From NCBI GenBank assembly GCA_963730165.1, contig CAVSQS010000001.1, positions 310,001 to 374,000 of the forward strand: a DNA stretch of 64,000 nt, read 5' to 3'. The notes beneath the pieces are model-generated. The model was given only the letters and a program-made list of their open reading frames with translations. It did no database searches and was not told where the DNA came from. The stretch is from DASSQJ01 sp963730165 (GTDB taxonomy: Bacteria; Actinomycetota; Actinomycetes; Actinomycetales; Dermatophilaceae). Of the stretch, positions 49,158-57,901 are shown one piece after another (the stretch's first letter is position 1; every line of letters starts with the position of its first letter). Position numbers and translations under genes: made by a program.

Positions 49158-51143
49158 TCAGACCTGACGCCGTTCCCGGATGGCCGCGACGACCTCCTGG
49201 ACGGCCCCCTCCACCGGCACACCGTTCTTCTGCGAGCCGTCGCGGTAGCGGAACGAGACGGCCCCTGCCGACCGGTCGTCCTCCCCCGCGATGAGGACGA
49301 ACGGCACCTTGGCCTTGCTCGCGTTGCGGATCTTCTTGGGGAAGCGGTCATCGGACTCGTCCAGCTCGAACCGGACGCCGTGCGCGGCCAGCCGCTCTCC
49401 CACCTCGCGCAGGTAGGGGGCGAACTCGTCGGCCACCGGGACGCCGAGCACCTGCACGGGGGCGAGCCAGGGCGGGAATGCACCCGCGTAGTGCTCGACG
49501 AGCACCCCGATGAACCGCTCGATCGAGCCGAACTTCGCCGAGTGGATCATCACCGGCTGCCGGCGGGACCCGTCGGCGGCCTGGTACTCCAGGCCGAACC
49601 GCTCGGGCTGGTTGAAGTCGTACTGGATCGTCGACATCTGCCAGGTGCGGCCGATGGCGTCCTTCGCCTGGACCGAGATCTTCGGCCCGTAGAACGCGGC
49701 GCCCCCCGGATCGTCGACGAGGTCGACGCCGAACTTCTCGGCCGCCGCGCGGAGCACCTCGGTGGCCTCGGCCCACTGCGCATCCGACCCGATGAACTTG
49801 TCCTTCTTCTCGCCCTCGTCCTCCTTGGTCGACAGCTCGAAGTAGTAGTCGTCGAGGCCGAAGTCCTCGAGCAGGCCGACGACGAAGCGCAGCAGGTGCT
49901 CGATCTCGGCCGGGGCCTGCTCGGGCGTCACGTACGAGTGCGAGTCGTCCTGGGTCATCGCCCGGACCCGGGTCAGCCCGTGCACCACCCCGGACTTCTC
50001 GAACCGGTACACCGACCCGAACTCGAACAGCCGCAGGGGCAGCTCGCGGTAGGACCGGCCCCGGGACCGGAAGATGAGGTTGTGCATCGGGCAGTTCATC
50101 GCCTTGAGCCGGTACTCGGCGTGCTCGAGCTCCATCGGCGGGAACATCGTGTCGGCGTAGTACGGCAGGTGGCCCGAGGTGTGGAAGAGCCCCTCCTTGC
50201 TGATGTGCGGGGTACCCACGTACGAGAAGCCCTCCTCGATGTGGCGCCGGCGGACGTAGTCCTCCATCTCGCGCTTGATGACCCCACCCTTGGGGTGGAA
50301 GACCACCATGCCCGAGCCCAGCTCCTCGGGGAAGGAGTAGAGGTCCAGCTCGGTGCCGAGCTTGCGGTGGTCGCGACGCTCGGCCTCGGCGAGCCGGTCG
50401 AGGTAGGCCTTCAGCTCGTCCTTGGTCGGCCAGGCGGTGCCGTAGACCCGCTGGAGCTGGGGGTTGCGCTCGGACCCGCGCCAGTACGCCGCCGCGCTGC
50501 GCATCAGCCTGAACGAGTTGCCGAGGACCTTGGTCGAGGGAACGTGCGGACCGCGGCACAGGTCGCCCCACGCGACCGACCCGTCGCGCCGGACGTTGTC
50601 GTAGATCGTCAACTGCGACCCGCCGACCTCGACCGAGGCGCCCTCCGCGGCGTCCTCGGCGGCGCCGCCCTTGAGCCCGATGAGCTCGATCTTGTACGGC
50701 TCGTCGGCCAGCTCGGCAGCGGCCTCGTCGTCGCTCACCTCGCGGCGGCGGAAGACCTGCCCCTCGTTGACGATGCGTTGCATCACCTTCTCCAGGGCCT
50801 TGAGGTCCTCGGGGGTGAAGGGGGTCTCGACGTCGAAGTCGTAGTAGAAGCCGTCGCGGATCGGGGGGCCGATGCCGAGGCGGGCCGACGGGTGCAGCTG
50901 CTGGACCGCCTGGGCCAGGACGTGGGCGGCGGAGTGCCGCAGCACGTCGAGGCCGTCCTGCTCGGCGGCCGTCACCGGCTCGACGACCTCTCCGTCCTGT
51001 GCAGGCAGGTGGAGGTCACGCAGTTCGCCGTCGACTCGTGCGACGAGCACCGCGCGGTCGTCCGCGACGAGGTCGCCGTAGGTCGTGCCCTCCGCCACCG
51101 ATCGCTCGCTTCCGGCGACGTGGACGGTGATCTGGGCGGACAT
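49158..51143 (-). CDS. thrS: Threonyl-tRNA synthetase
   Basis: 661 residues from ATG 51143, with GAGGAGAAGG upstream. TGS domain (about 1-65), editing-type N2 domain with HSAAHVLAQAVQQL (HxxxH), catalytic core with MNCPMHNLIF, RELPLRLFEFGSVYRFEKSG, LTRVRAMTQDDSHSY and GSIERFIGVLVEHYAG, and a C-terminal anticodon-binding domain. It charges tRNA-Thr and edits mis-charged Ser. A TACGCT box at 51196-51201 gives a leader of about 45 nt, too short for a T-box. Confidence 0.97.
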   Translation of the reverse strand: MSAQITVHVAGSERSVAEGTTYGDLVADDRAVLVARVDGELRDLHLPAQDGEVVEPVTAAEQDGLDVLRHSAAHVLAQAVQQLHPSARLGIGPPIRDGFYYDFDVETPFTPEDLKALEKVMQRIVNEGQVFRRREVSDDEAAAELADEPYKIELIGLKGGAAEDAAEGASVEVGGSQLTIYDNVRRDGSVAWGDLCRGPHVPSTKVLGNSFRLMRSAAAYWRGSERNPQLQRVYGTAWPTKDELKAYLDRLAEAERRDHRKLGTELDLYSFPEELGSGMVVFHPKGGVIKREMEDYVRRRHIEEGFSYVGTPHISKEGLFHTSGHLPYYADTMFPPMELEHAEYRLKAMNCPMHNLIFRSRGRSYRELPLRLFEFGSVYRFEKSGVVHGLTRVRAMTQDDSHSYVTPEQAPAEIEHLLRFVVGLLEDFGLDDYYFELSTKEDEGEKKDKFIGSDAQWAEATEVLRAAAEKFGVDLVDDPGGAAFYGPKISVQAKDAIGRTWQMSTIQYDFNQPERFGLEYQAADGSRRQPVMIHSAKFGSIERFIGVLVEHYAGAFPPWLAPVQVLGVPVADEFAPYLREVGERLAAHGVRFELDESDDRFPKKIRNASKAKVPFVLIAGEDDRSAGAVSFRYRDGSQKNGVPVEGAVQEVVAAIRERRQV

Positions 51144-51195
51144 GGGCCTTCTCCTCGCGGGCGGATGGGTGTCGACCGCTGCGGTCGCGCCGCCC

Positions 51196-51201
51196 AGCGT
51201 A
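51196..51201 (-). promoter_or_regulatory. -10 box for thrS
   Basis: TACGCT on the minus strand, about 52 nt before ATG 51143; the transcript would be leadered. Confidence 0.45.
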
Positions 51202-51273
51202 ACCAGCGCCGGTCGGGCTCCGCGAACGGCTTCCCCACGACCCCGGCCCTCGACGGGCGGGGAGGTCCCGCCC

Positions 51274-52287
51274 TCAGCTCCCGGGTGGGTCGAGGACGAA
51301 CCGACCCCCGTCCATCCAGTGCGACAGCCGCCGGAGCGTCCTGCCGAGGTAGTCCACGGCCTGGGCACGCCACGGGGCCGTGTTCGTCGTGAGGAGGCTG
51401 TTGGCGAGGAGCAGCTGCCGCGAGGCGACGAGCGCCTCGAGGTGCTCGGTCCCCGGGGGGAGCGGGGCGACCTCCGCATACCCCTCGCGCAGCGCCGTCT
51501 CGACCGCCGGGTCGGCGCCGCGGAGGTAGAACGTGGCGATGGCGAGGTCGAGGACCGGAGCACCGGTCCCGGCGTCGTCGAAGTCGAACACGGCGAGGCG
51601 CCCGTCGTGCCACTTGAGGTTGTCCCCGTGGAGGTCCGCGTGCAGCGGGATGAGGCCCACGTGGGCCGCGAGGGCGCTGAACGCCGCCCTCGTCCGGGTG
51701 AAGGCCTCCTCCAGCACGGCCCGGCCGTCCGCGTCGAGCAGCGGTGAGTCCTCGAGGAGGTTCTGGTCGCCGAAGAGCGGCTCGTCGAACACGGGGAGCT
51801 CCGCCCCGGGCGGCATGTCGAACCCCCGTGCGTGCCCGTGGAGCGTCGCCATGACACGGCCGAGCGCCCTGGCCTGCACGTCGTCGCACTGCCCGACGTC
51901 CGGGCCCTCGAGCCACGCGTTCGCGACGCAGAGCAGGTCGCGGCCCGTCCCGGGATCCGACACCGCGACGACGCTGCTCCCGTCGGGCGCCACGACGGCG
52001 TCCGGGACCAGCACGTCGGTCTCGCGGGCGATCGCGTGCACCCAGGCCTGCTGCGCCGCGACGTGGGCCGGGGTGCTCTTGCTGTTCGTGTTGACCCGGA
52101 GGGCCACGGTGCGCCCGTCGGTGGTGTCGAGCCGGAAGGTCGTGTTGTAGCCGTGCAGGACCGGCTCGACCCGGTGGACGTCGAGCCCGTAGGTTCCCGC
52201 GGCGACGAGCGCCACCCGGCGCAGGGCCTCCACCTGTGCGGCCTCGTCGAGGTCCTCGTACCGGGTCGTTCCGTGCTCGGTCGTCAC
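51274..52287 (-). CDS. APH/ChoK-fold phosphotransferase
   Basis: 337 residues from GTG 52287. The aminoglycoside-phosphotransferase fold is seen in HGYNTTFRLDTTDGRTVALRV, the catalytic loop PLHADLHGDNLKWHDG (HxDxxxxN) and the metal site VFDFDDAGTGAPVLDLA. The family includes homoserine, choline and antibiotic kinases; nothing here fixes the substrate. It lies between thrS and a peptidase gene transcribed the other way. The open frame continues upstream, but GTG 52287 begins at the homology boundary. Confidence 0.82.
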   Translation of the reverse strand: MTTEHGTTRYEDLDEAAQVEALRRVALVAAGTYGLDVHRVEPVLHGYNTTFRLDTTDGRTVALRVNTNSKSTPAHVAAQQAWVHAIARETDVLVPDAVVAPDGSSVVAVSDPGTGRDLLCVANAWLEGPDVGQCDDVQARALGRVMATLHGHARGFDMPPGAELPVFDEPLFGDQNLLEDSPLLDADGRAVLEEAFTRTRAAFSALAAHVGLIPLHADLHGDNLKWHDGRLAVFDFDDAGTGAPVLDLAIATFYLRGADPAVETALREGYAEVAPLPPGTEHLEALVASRQLLLANSLLTTNTAPWRAQAVDYLGRTLRRLSHWMDGGRFVLDPPGS

Positions 52288-52338
52288 CGCCGTAGCCAAG
52301 CACGGTGGGTCCGCGGGCGCCACGCAGTTCCCGCGCCC

Positions 52339-52344
52339 TAGGGT
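52339..52344 (+). promoter_or_regulatory. -10 box for the S9 peptidase gene
   Basis: TAGGGT, 6 nt before GTG 52351. Confidence 0.5.
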
Positions 52345-52350
52345 CGGGGG

Positions 52351-54237
52351 GTGCGCACCCTCCCCTACGGCACATGGCCGTCCCCGCTCAGCCCCGACGC
52401 ACTGGCCGGCGGCCAGGTGACGCTCGACGAGGTCCGCGTCGACGGTCCGCACACCTACTGGCTCGAGGGTCGGCCGGCCGACGGTGGACGCCAGGTCCTC
52501 GTCCGGCACGACGGCACGCGCACGCGGGACGTCCTGCCGGCCCCGTGGCACGTGCGCTCGCGTGTCCACGAGTACGGCGGCGGAGCGTACGCCGTCTCCG
52601 GGGGGACGGTCGTCTTCTCCGAGGTGAGCACTGGCGTCGTCCACCGCCTCGGCCCACAGGACGAGGAGCCGGTGCCGCTCACCGTCGCGGGTCCGTGGCG
52701 CTTCGGTGGCCTGGTGCTCCACGGCGACCACGTCTGGGCGGTGCGCGAGGACCACTCGCGTGTCCCCGAGCCGGCGAACGAGCTCGTCCGCATCGACCTC
52801 TCCGGTTCCCGCCCGGACGGTGGAACCGTCGTCTTCGCCGGGGCCGACTTCGTCTCCCGGCCGGCCGTGGCGCCGGACGGGGCCGAGGTCGCCTGGGTCG
52901 TGTGGGACCACCCGGACATGCCGTGGGACTCCACCCGGCTGCTGCGCGCCCGCGTCACCGACGAGGGGCTCGACGCCCCCGTGGCCGTGGCCGGCGGCGA
53001 CGGCACCTCCGTGGTGCAGCCGCACTACGGACCCGACGGCGCGCTGTGGTTCGTCTCCGACGAGACCGGGTGGTGGCTGGTCCACCGGGACGCCGACGAC
53101 GGCCCGGTCCGGCTCCACGACGGCGCCGCCGACCACGCACAGCCGCAGTGGTCGCTCGGCATCGTCGACCTGGCCGTCCTCGACGCGGACCGGGCGCTCG
53201 TGCACTGGTGGGAGGACGACGGCCAGCGCCTGGGTGTGCTCGACGCGCGTACCGGCAGGGTCAGCCACGTCGAGGCCGAGGGCACCCTGGTCGAGCACCT
53301 CGGGTACGCCGCCGGGGAGATCGTGCTGCTCCGGGGCCGGCCGGACCGCCTGCCCGAGGTCGTCCGCGGCGGGGTGGAGGGTCCCCTGCACGTCCTCGCC
53401 GAGTCGACGTCGCACCCGCTCGATCCCGCCTGGGTCTCACCGCCGCGCCCGCTGACCTGGCACGACACCAGCGGCCTGCGCGTGCACGGCCTCCTCCACG
53501 AGCCACGCAACCCCGAGGCCACCGCCCCGGAGGGGACTCGTCCGCCGCTGGTCGTCATGGCCCACGGCGGTCCCACGAGCCGGACGCAGGCCACGTTCTC
53601 CTCCACGGTCCAGTTCTGGACCACCCGGGGCTTCGCGGTCCTCCTCGTCGACTACTCGGGGAGCTCCGGCTACGGGCGGGCCTACCGGGACCGGCTGCGG
53701 GGCCGGTGGGGCGAGCTCGACATCGACGACTGCGTGTCCGGCGCGAGGACTCTCGCGGAGACCGGCGCGGTCGACGGCGAGCGCATGGTCATCCGTGGCG
53801 GCAGCGCGGGCGGCTACACCGTGCTCCGCGCGATGACGACGAGCAGTGCCTTCGCCGCGGGCACGAGCCTGTTCGGCATCTCCGACCTCACGACGCTCAT
53901 GGCCGACACGCACAAGTTCGAGTCGCAGTACCCCCAGCGCCTCGTCGCGCCGTGGCCGGAGGGCAGCGAGACCTACCGGGAGCGCTCACCGGTCCACCAC
54001 GTCACCGAGCTGCACGGGCAGCTCCTGCTGCTCCAGGGGGCGGAGGACCGTGCGGTTCCCCTCGCCCAGGCCGAGGCCATGGCCGCGGCGATGGTGGCGT
54101 CCGGGCGAAGTGTCGAGCTGCAGGTGTACGAGGGCGAGGGGCACGGGTTCCGCCGCCGCGAGACCCTCGTGGACGCGCTCGAGCGCGAGCTGGCCTTCTA
54201 CACGCGCGTGCTCGCCCTCACGCCCGATCCTCCGTGA
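52351..54237 (+). CDS. S9-family prolyl oligopeptidase/acylaminoacyl peptidase
   Basis: 628 residues from GTG 52351. An N-terminal beta-propeller of about 370 residues (repeated blades such as VHEYGGGAYAVSGGTVVFS, QPHYGPDGALWFVSDETG) precedes an alpha/beta-hydrolase. Catalytic residues: Ser in VIRGGSAGGYTVLRA, Asp in QGAEDRAVPLAQAEAM, His in YEGEGHGFRRRE. The oxyanion segment VVMAHGGPTSRT and DYSGSSGYGRAYRDRLRGRWG are typical. No signal peptide, so it is probably a cytoplasmic peptidase acting on short peptides. Its last 20 bp overlap the FUSC gene end. Confidence 0.94.
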   Translation: MRTLPYGTWPSPLSPDALAGGQVTLDEVRVDGPHTYWLEGRPADGGRQVLVRHDGTRTRDVLPAPWHVRSRVHEYGGGAYAVSGGTVVFSEVSTGVVHRLGPQDEEPVPLTVAGPWRFGGLVLHGDHVWAVREDHSRVPEPANELVRIDLSGSRPDGGTVVFAGADFVSRPAVAPDGAEVAWVVWDHPDMPWDSTRLLRARVTDEGLDAPVAVAGGDGTSVVQPHYGPDGALWFVSDETGWWLVHRDADDGPVRLHDGAADHAQPQWSLGIVDLAVLDADRALVHWWEDDGQRLGVLDARTGRVSHVEAEGTLVEHLGYAAGEIVLLRGRPDRLPEVVRGGVEGPLHVLAESTSHPLDPAWVSPPRPLTWHDTSGLRVHGLLHEPRNPEATAPEGTRPPLVVMAHGGPTSRTQATFSSTVQFWTTRGFAVLLVDYSGSSGYGRAYRDRLRGRWGELDIDDCVSGARTLAETGAVDGERMVIRGGSAGGYTVLRAMTTSSAFAAGTSLFGISDLTTLMADTHKFESQYPQRLVAPWPEGSETYRERSPVHHVTELHGQLLLLQGAEDRAVPLAQAEAMAAAMVASGRSVELQVYEGEGHGFRRRETLVDALERELAFYTRVLALTPDPP

Positions 54238-55561
54238 CGTCGGCGCTCTCGACGATGCCCCGTCGGGCGGCCGGTTCTGCCCCGGCGGCCGGTGACTCTC
54301 CGACCCGGTGGAGCCGTTCGGTGGTGACCGGGACCCCGTCCCGCAGCCGCCCGACGACCGGGACGCGCTCGGAGAGGGGCGCCCGCAGGGGCCCGGTGTC
54401 GCTCGGCGCGGACGCGCCCTCGTTCTGGCCACCGAGCTCGGTCGCGAGCCGGCGCGCCTCGAGGACGAGCGCCCCGTAGGCCGGCCACGCGTCCGGGTCC
54501 TCGAGGCGCGTCCCGCGTACCTCGTCGGCGAGGCTGTCGAGGACCTGGCCGGCGGCATCCAGGCTCTCCCGGACCTCCCGCTCGGCCTCGCCCTTGTGGA
54601 TGCCGAACCGGCCGGAGGCCGCCCCGAGGTGCTCGAGGACGTCCGCGTACCTGTCCAGCCAGTCCTCCGACGGCGAGGCCTGCCATCGCGCGTCGTCCGC
54701 CGCGTCGGCGAGGGCTCGGGCGATGCCGGCGATGGGCCACTGGGCACGCCGGACCACCTCGGCCGTGTGGGCGTAGCCGTCCCAGTCGATCCGGGCCGGT
54801 CGCAGCCGCTGACGGGGATTGAGCCGCGTGCTCTCGCGGCCGGTCGAGATCGCCTCGAGAACGTCGGGGACGGCGTCCCCGATCCTGCCCGAGCGCGAGT
54901 GCCAGTCCCGGGCGAGCTCGCCGTCCCATCCCTCGCGGACGCCGTCCGCCATGTCCTCGAGCAGGCCCTGGACCCGTTCGGTCAGCTGACCGACCGCGCG
55001 GCGCGGCTCGGTGAGGTGCATCGGGGCGAGGACCACGGCGTTGACGGCCACCCCGACCGCTCCGCCGAGCACGGTCTCGACGATGGTGAGGTAGGTGAAG
55101 TCGACGTCGGCCCACCGCACCGTCACGAGGGAGAGCAGGACCATGATGGGGACCTGGATGCCGTGCTCACCGAGGCGGTCCCAGCGGCCGATGAGCAGCG
55201 CGAGGAGCATGACGAGCACCATCGACCACCACGTCACGCCGACGGCGGTACCGACGACCCACGCGACGCTCATCCCGACGACGACGGCCACCACACGCTC
55301 GACGCTCTGCCAGAGCGAGCGGACGATGGTCGTGTCGACGACGAGAAGGGCCGCGAGCGGGGCGTAGAACGGGGTCGGGCTGTGCATGACCCGCACCGCG
55401 AGCTGCCAGGCGATGACGGCGGCCACCGCCGACTTCACGAGGAGCAGGGCGTCACTGCGCTCGGGCCCCGGGGAGCGGACCGCGGCGCGGACGTTCTGCC
55501 GCCAACGGCGCAGCGTCTCCCTGACCCCGCGGCGCCCGGTGTCGTGGTCGACCCGCGCCAT
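54218..55561 (-). CDS. FUSC/aromatic-acid-exporter-like membrane protein
   Basis: 447 residues from ATG 55561. Six hydrophobic helices lie between about residues 30 and 165, with FYAPLAALLVVDTTIVRSLWQSVERVVAVVVG resembling the FUSC/ArAE signature (PxxA.LAxL..........ER..GT.). The C-terminal 270 residues are cytoplasmic and helical, with a polar end. Family members are thought to export aromatic acids or other small molecules; the substrate here is unknown. TAGGGT lies 7 nt before the start. Confidence 0.82.
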   Translation of the reverse strand: MARVDHDTGRRGVRETLRRWRQNVRAAVRSPGPERSDALLLVKSAVAAVIAWQLAVRVMHSPTPFYAPLAALLVVDTTIVRSLWQSVERVVAVVVGMSVAWVVGTAVGVTWWSMVLVMLLALLIGRWDRLGEHGIQVPIMVLLSLVTVRWADVDFTYLTIVETVLGGAVGVAVNAVVLAPMHLTEPRRAVGQLTERVQGLLEDMADGVREGWDGELARDWHSRSGRIGDAVPDVLEAISTGRESTRLNPRQRLRPARIDWDGYAHTAEVVRRAQWPIAGIARALADAADDARWQASPSEDWLDRYADVLEHLGAASGRFGIHKGEAEREVRESLDAAGQVLDSLADEVRGTRLEDPDAWPAYGALVLEARRLATELGGQNEGASAPSDTGPLRAPLSERVPVVGRLRDGVPVTTERLHRVGESPAAGAEPAARRGIVESADVTEDRA

Positions 55562-55568
55562 GCCGGAG

Positions 55569-55574
55569 ACCCTA
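55569..55574 (-). promoter_or_regulatory. -10 box for the FUSC-like gene
   Basis: TAGGGT on the minus strand, 7 nt before ATG 55561. Confidence 0.5.
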
Positions 55575-55670
55575 GCCCCGGGCGGGTTCCGGTCGGGGGA
55601 AACGCCCCACTCATCTCCAGGGGAGGGACCGGTGGACGGGACGGCGGGCCGCCGACCCCGCCGCCACGCC

Positions 55671-55676
55671 CATAAT
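55671..55676 (+). promoter_or_regulatory. -10 box for the cNMP-binding gene
   Basis: CATAAT, 6 nt before GTG 55683. Confidence 0.5.
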
Positions 55677-55682
55677 GGCCGC

Positions 55683-56165
55683 GTGACGGATCTGCTGGCA
55701 CTCTGCGAGGACCTGCCCGTGCGGCGGCTCACCGCCGGGGAGCTGCTCATCGAGGAGGCGGGTCGGCCGGCCCGCTTGTTCGTCCTGGAGTCGGGAGCGG
55801 TCACCGTGGAGCGCGACGGAACGGCCTTCGCGCGGATCGACTCGCCCGGTGCGGTCTTCGGGGAGCTCTCGTTCGTCCTCGCTCAACCGGCCACGGCGAG
55901 CGTGCGGGCCCAGGACGAGGTCGTCGTCCGCGTCGTCGAGGACCCGGAGGCCTTCCTCACCGAACGGCCGGGCGCAGCCCTCGCGGTGCTCCGGATGACG
56001 GCCGCCCGCCTCGACGGGCTGACCCGGTACCTCGTCGACGTCAAGCAGCAGTTCTCCGGGCTCAGCGGGCACCTCGGTCTCGTCGACCAGATCCTCGACA
56101 CCCTCGTCCACCACCAGGGACCCCGAGCGGCGACCGGCTCGGCGCGCGACCCCGAGGTCCACTGA
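55683..56165 (+). CDS. Stand-alone cyclic-nucleotide-binding domain protein
   Basis: 160 residues from GTG 55683. A CAP_ED beta-roll is seen: LPVRRLTAGELLIEEAGRPARLFVLESGAVTVERDG, FARIDSPGAVFGELSFVLAQPATASVRAQDEV (the phosphate-binding cassette GxFGELxxxxxxPxxAxV, lacking the Arg usual in cAMP-binding CRP where it has Pro/Ala-Thr) and a C-terminal helix. There is no helix-turn-helix, so it is not itself a transcription factor. It probably senses a nucleotide or acts as a partner. It lies 1.7 kb from the cyclase-like gene and next to a phosphoesterase. Confidence 0.82.
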   Translation: MTDLLALCEDLPVRRLTAGELLIEEAGRPARLFVLESGAVTVERDGTAFARIDSPGAVFGELSFVLAQPATASVRAQDEVVVRVVEDPEAFLTERPGAALAVLRMTAARLDGLTRYLVDVKQQFSGLSGHLGLVDQILDTLVHHQGPRAATGSARDPEVH

Positions 56166-56189
56166 CCGCGACCTCTCAGGACACCGGGG

Positions 56190-56909
56190 TCAGTCGAGGT
56201 CGACCGTCTCGGAGTCGAAGACCCCGTACCAGCGGGCGGTGCGTGCGGTCGTGTCGATCGTCACGTGCGGCGGCACCGGCCCGATCTGCTTCCCGGCGTT
56301 GAAGACCCAGGTCCGTCCGAGCCGGGCCCGCCACGAGCCGCCCTCCACCCAGGGTGCCTGGTGGATGTGGCCGGTGAGCACGACGTCGGGCTCGTGCTGC
56401 TCGATCCACGCCGCGAGGTCGTGGTCGGGGAACTCGCGCCGGCGGTCACGGCAGAGCGGGGTGCCCGCCGGGGGTGAGTGGTAGACCCACACCCACGTCT
56501 CCGGCCGGTCGCGCGCCGCCGCTTCGAGCTGGGAGTCGACCTGCGCACGGGTGGCCGGTCCGTCCCACCAGGGGCACGCGGTGAACCGCACCTCGTCGAT
56601 GTCGCGGGAGCCCCCGTCGGTGAGGACCTGACGGTTCCGCACCCGGCGCAGCCATCCCGAGACCTGCTCGCCCGTCGGGCCCGGGCCGTCGAGGTCGTGG
56701 TTACCCGACGAGGCGACGACGGGGCCGTGCTCGGCGAGCCGCTCGAGGTAGGTGGTGAGGACGACCGCCTGGACCTCGACGGGCACCGGGCCCACGACGT
56801 CGGCGAGGTCACCGGCGAGGACCACGACGTCGACGTCGGCCGCGGCGCCGAGCAGCCAGTCGTAGTGGGGCAGGCGGTAGTGCAGGTCGGAGACCGAGAG
56901 GATCTGCAC
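56190..56909 (-). CDS. Calcineurin-like metallophosphoesterase
   Basis: 239 residues from GTG 56909. All motifs of the family are present: ILSVSDLHYRL (DxH), VLAGDLADV (GD), SSGNHDLDG (GNHD), VYHSPPAG (H) and LTGHIHQAPW (GHxH). It binds two metals and hydrolyses phosphoesters. The closeness of a cNMP-binding protein and a cyclase-like protein makes a nucleotide phosphodiesterase plausible, but nothing in the sequence proves it. TACACT lies 7 nt before the start. Confidence 0.9.
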   Translation of the reverse strand: MQILSVSDLHYRLPHYDWLLGAAADVDVVVLAGDLADVVGPVPVEVQAVVLTTYLERLAEHGPVVASSGNHDLDGPGPTGEQVSGWLRRVRNRQVLTDGGSRDIDEVRFTACPWWDGPATRAQVDSQLEAAARDRPETWVWVYHSPPAGTPLCRDRRREFPDHDLAAWIEQHEPDVVLTGHIHQAPWVEGGSWRARLGRTWVFNAGKQIGPVPPHVTIDTTARTARWYGVFDSETVDLD

Positions 56910-56916
56910 GAGCGGC

Positions 56917-56922
56917 AGTGTA
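56917..56922 (-). promoter_or_regulatory. -10 box for the metallophosphoesterase gene
   Basis: TACACT on the minus strand, 7 nt before GTG 56909. Confidence 0.5.
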
Positions 56923-56969
56923 GGGAGGCCCGCCCGCCCGCCGGTCCGGCGTCCCAGCCCGCGGCGCGC

Positions 56970-57779
56970 TCAGAGCTCGAGGACGAGCCCCTCGTGCGCG
57001 GTGACCACCTCGACGTCGGTCGGGACGACGTCGGCCATGGTGTCGAGGGCGTCGTCCGTCCGGTGGGGCCCGTGGTGGAACAGGACGACGGTGCGGGCGC
57101 CGACCCGCTCCGCGAGGTGCACGGCGTCGTCGACGGTGGCGTGCCCGTAGTCGCGGGCCCGCGGGCGCTCCCACTCGAGGAACTGCGCGTCGTGGATGAG
57201 CACGTCGACCCCCCGGAGCGCCTCGAGGAGCTCGTCCGACACCCCCACGGCGGGGGCGTGGTCGGGCACGTACGCCACCCGGCGCCCCTGGTCCTCGAGC
57301 ACGTACCCGTAGGTGCGGCCGCCCTTGTGCTCGACCTCGACCGCCACGATGTCGAAGCCCTCCATCGTGGTCGGGCCCGGCTCGAGGACCTCGAAGCTCC
57401 AGTCGCCGATGAGGCCCTCCGGCTCGATCGGGAAGCCGGGCGGGGACATCAGCTGGGCGAGCAGGTCACGGCCGGACCTGCCGTCCTGGGCGGGGACGTA
57501 GAGGCGCACGACCGCGTCCACCCGGTCGCCGGCGGGGAAGAACGGCAGGCCCTGGACGTGGTCCCAGTGCAGGTGGCTGACGAGGATCGTGCCCTGGAAG
57601 GCGTCCCCGTGCAGCATCGCGGGCGCGCTGCGGATGCCGGTCCCGGCGTCGAGCAGGAGCGTCGGCTTGTCACCGCCGCGAGGGGTGACCGCGATGCACG
57701 AGGTGTGCCCGCCGTACCGGACGAAGTCGGCGCCGGGGGCGCACGTGGACCCACGGACACCGAGGAACGTCAGTCTCAC
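56970..57779 (-). CDS. MBL-fold hydrolase, phosphodiesterase-like
   Basis: 269 residues from GTG 57779, with GGAGG 5 nt upstream; longer starts lack a binding site. VRLTFLGVRGSTCAPGADFVRYGGHTSCIAV is the typical N-terminus of the RNase Z/PhnP-like MBL group; LLLDAGTGIR, the metal motif SHLHWDHVQGLPFF (HxHxDH), AYVPDHAP, LIHDAQF, GHATVDDAV and LFHHGPHRTDD follow. Such enzymes often cut phosphodiesters, including cyclic nucleotides. It diverges from the cyclase-like gene, 122 bp away. Confidence 0.87.
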   Translation of the reverse strand: MRLTFLGVRGSTCAPGADFVRYGGHTSCIAVTPRGGDKPTLLLDAGTGIRSAPAMLHGDAFQGTILVSHLHWDHVQGLPFFPAGDRVDAVVRLYVPAQDGRSGRDLLAQLMSPPGFPIEPEGLIGDWSFEVLEPGPTTMEGFDIVAVEVEHKGGRTYGYVLEDQGRRVAYVPDHAPAVGVSDELLEALRGVDVLIHDAQFLEWERPRARDYGHATVDDAVHLAERVGARTVVLFHHGPHRTDDALDTMADVVPTDVEVVTAHEGLVLEL

Positions 57780-57901
57780 GGAAACCTCCGACTCGGTGTC
57801 GCGACCGATGGGCACGTCTGCCGGCCGGCGACGAGCATGCGGGATACTACCGACGAGTCGCCACGATCGCGACAGGACCTCGAGAAAGGCGGGCCGAGCA
57901 C

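Noticed and set aside
51144..51210. T-box leader for thrS
   Set aside because: The leader from the TACGCT box to the ATG is under 50 nt and lacks the T-box AGGGTGGNACCGCG sequence.
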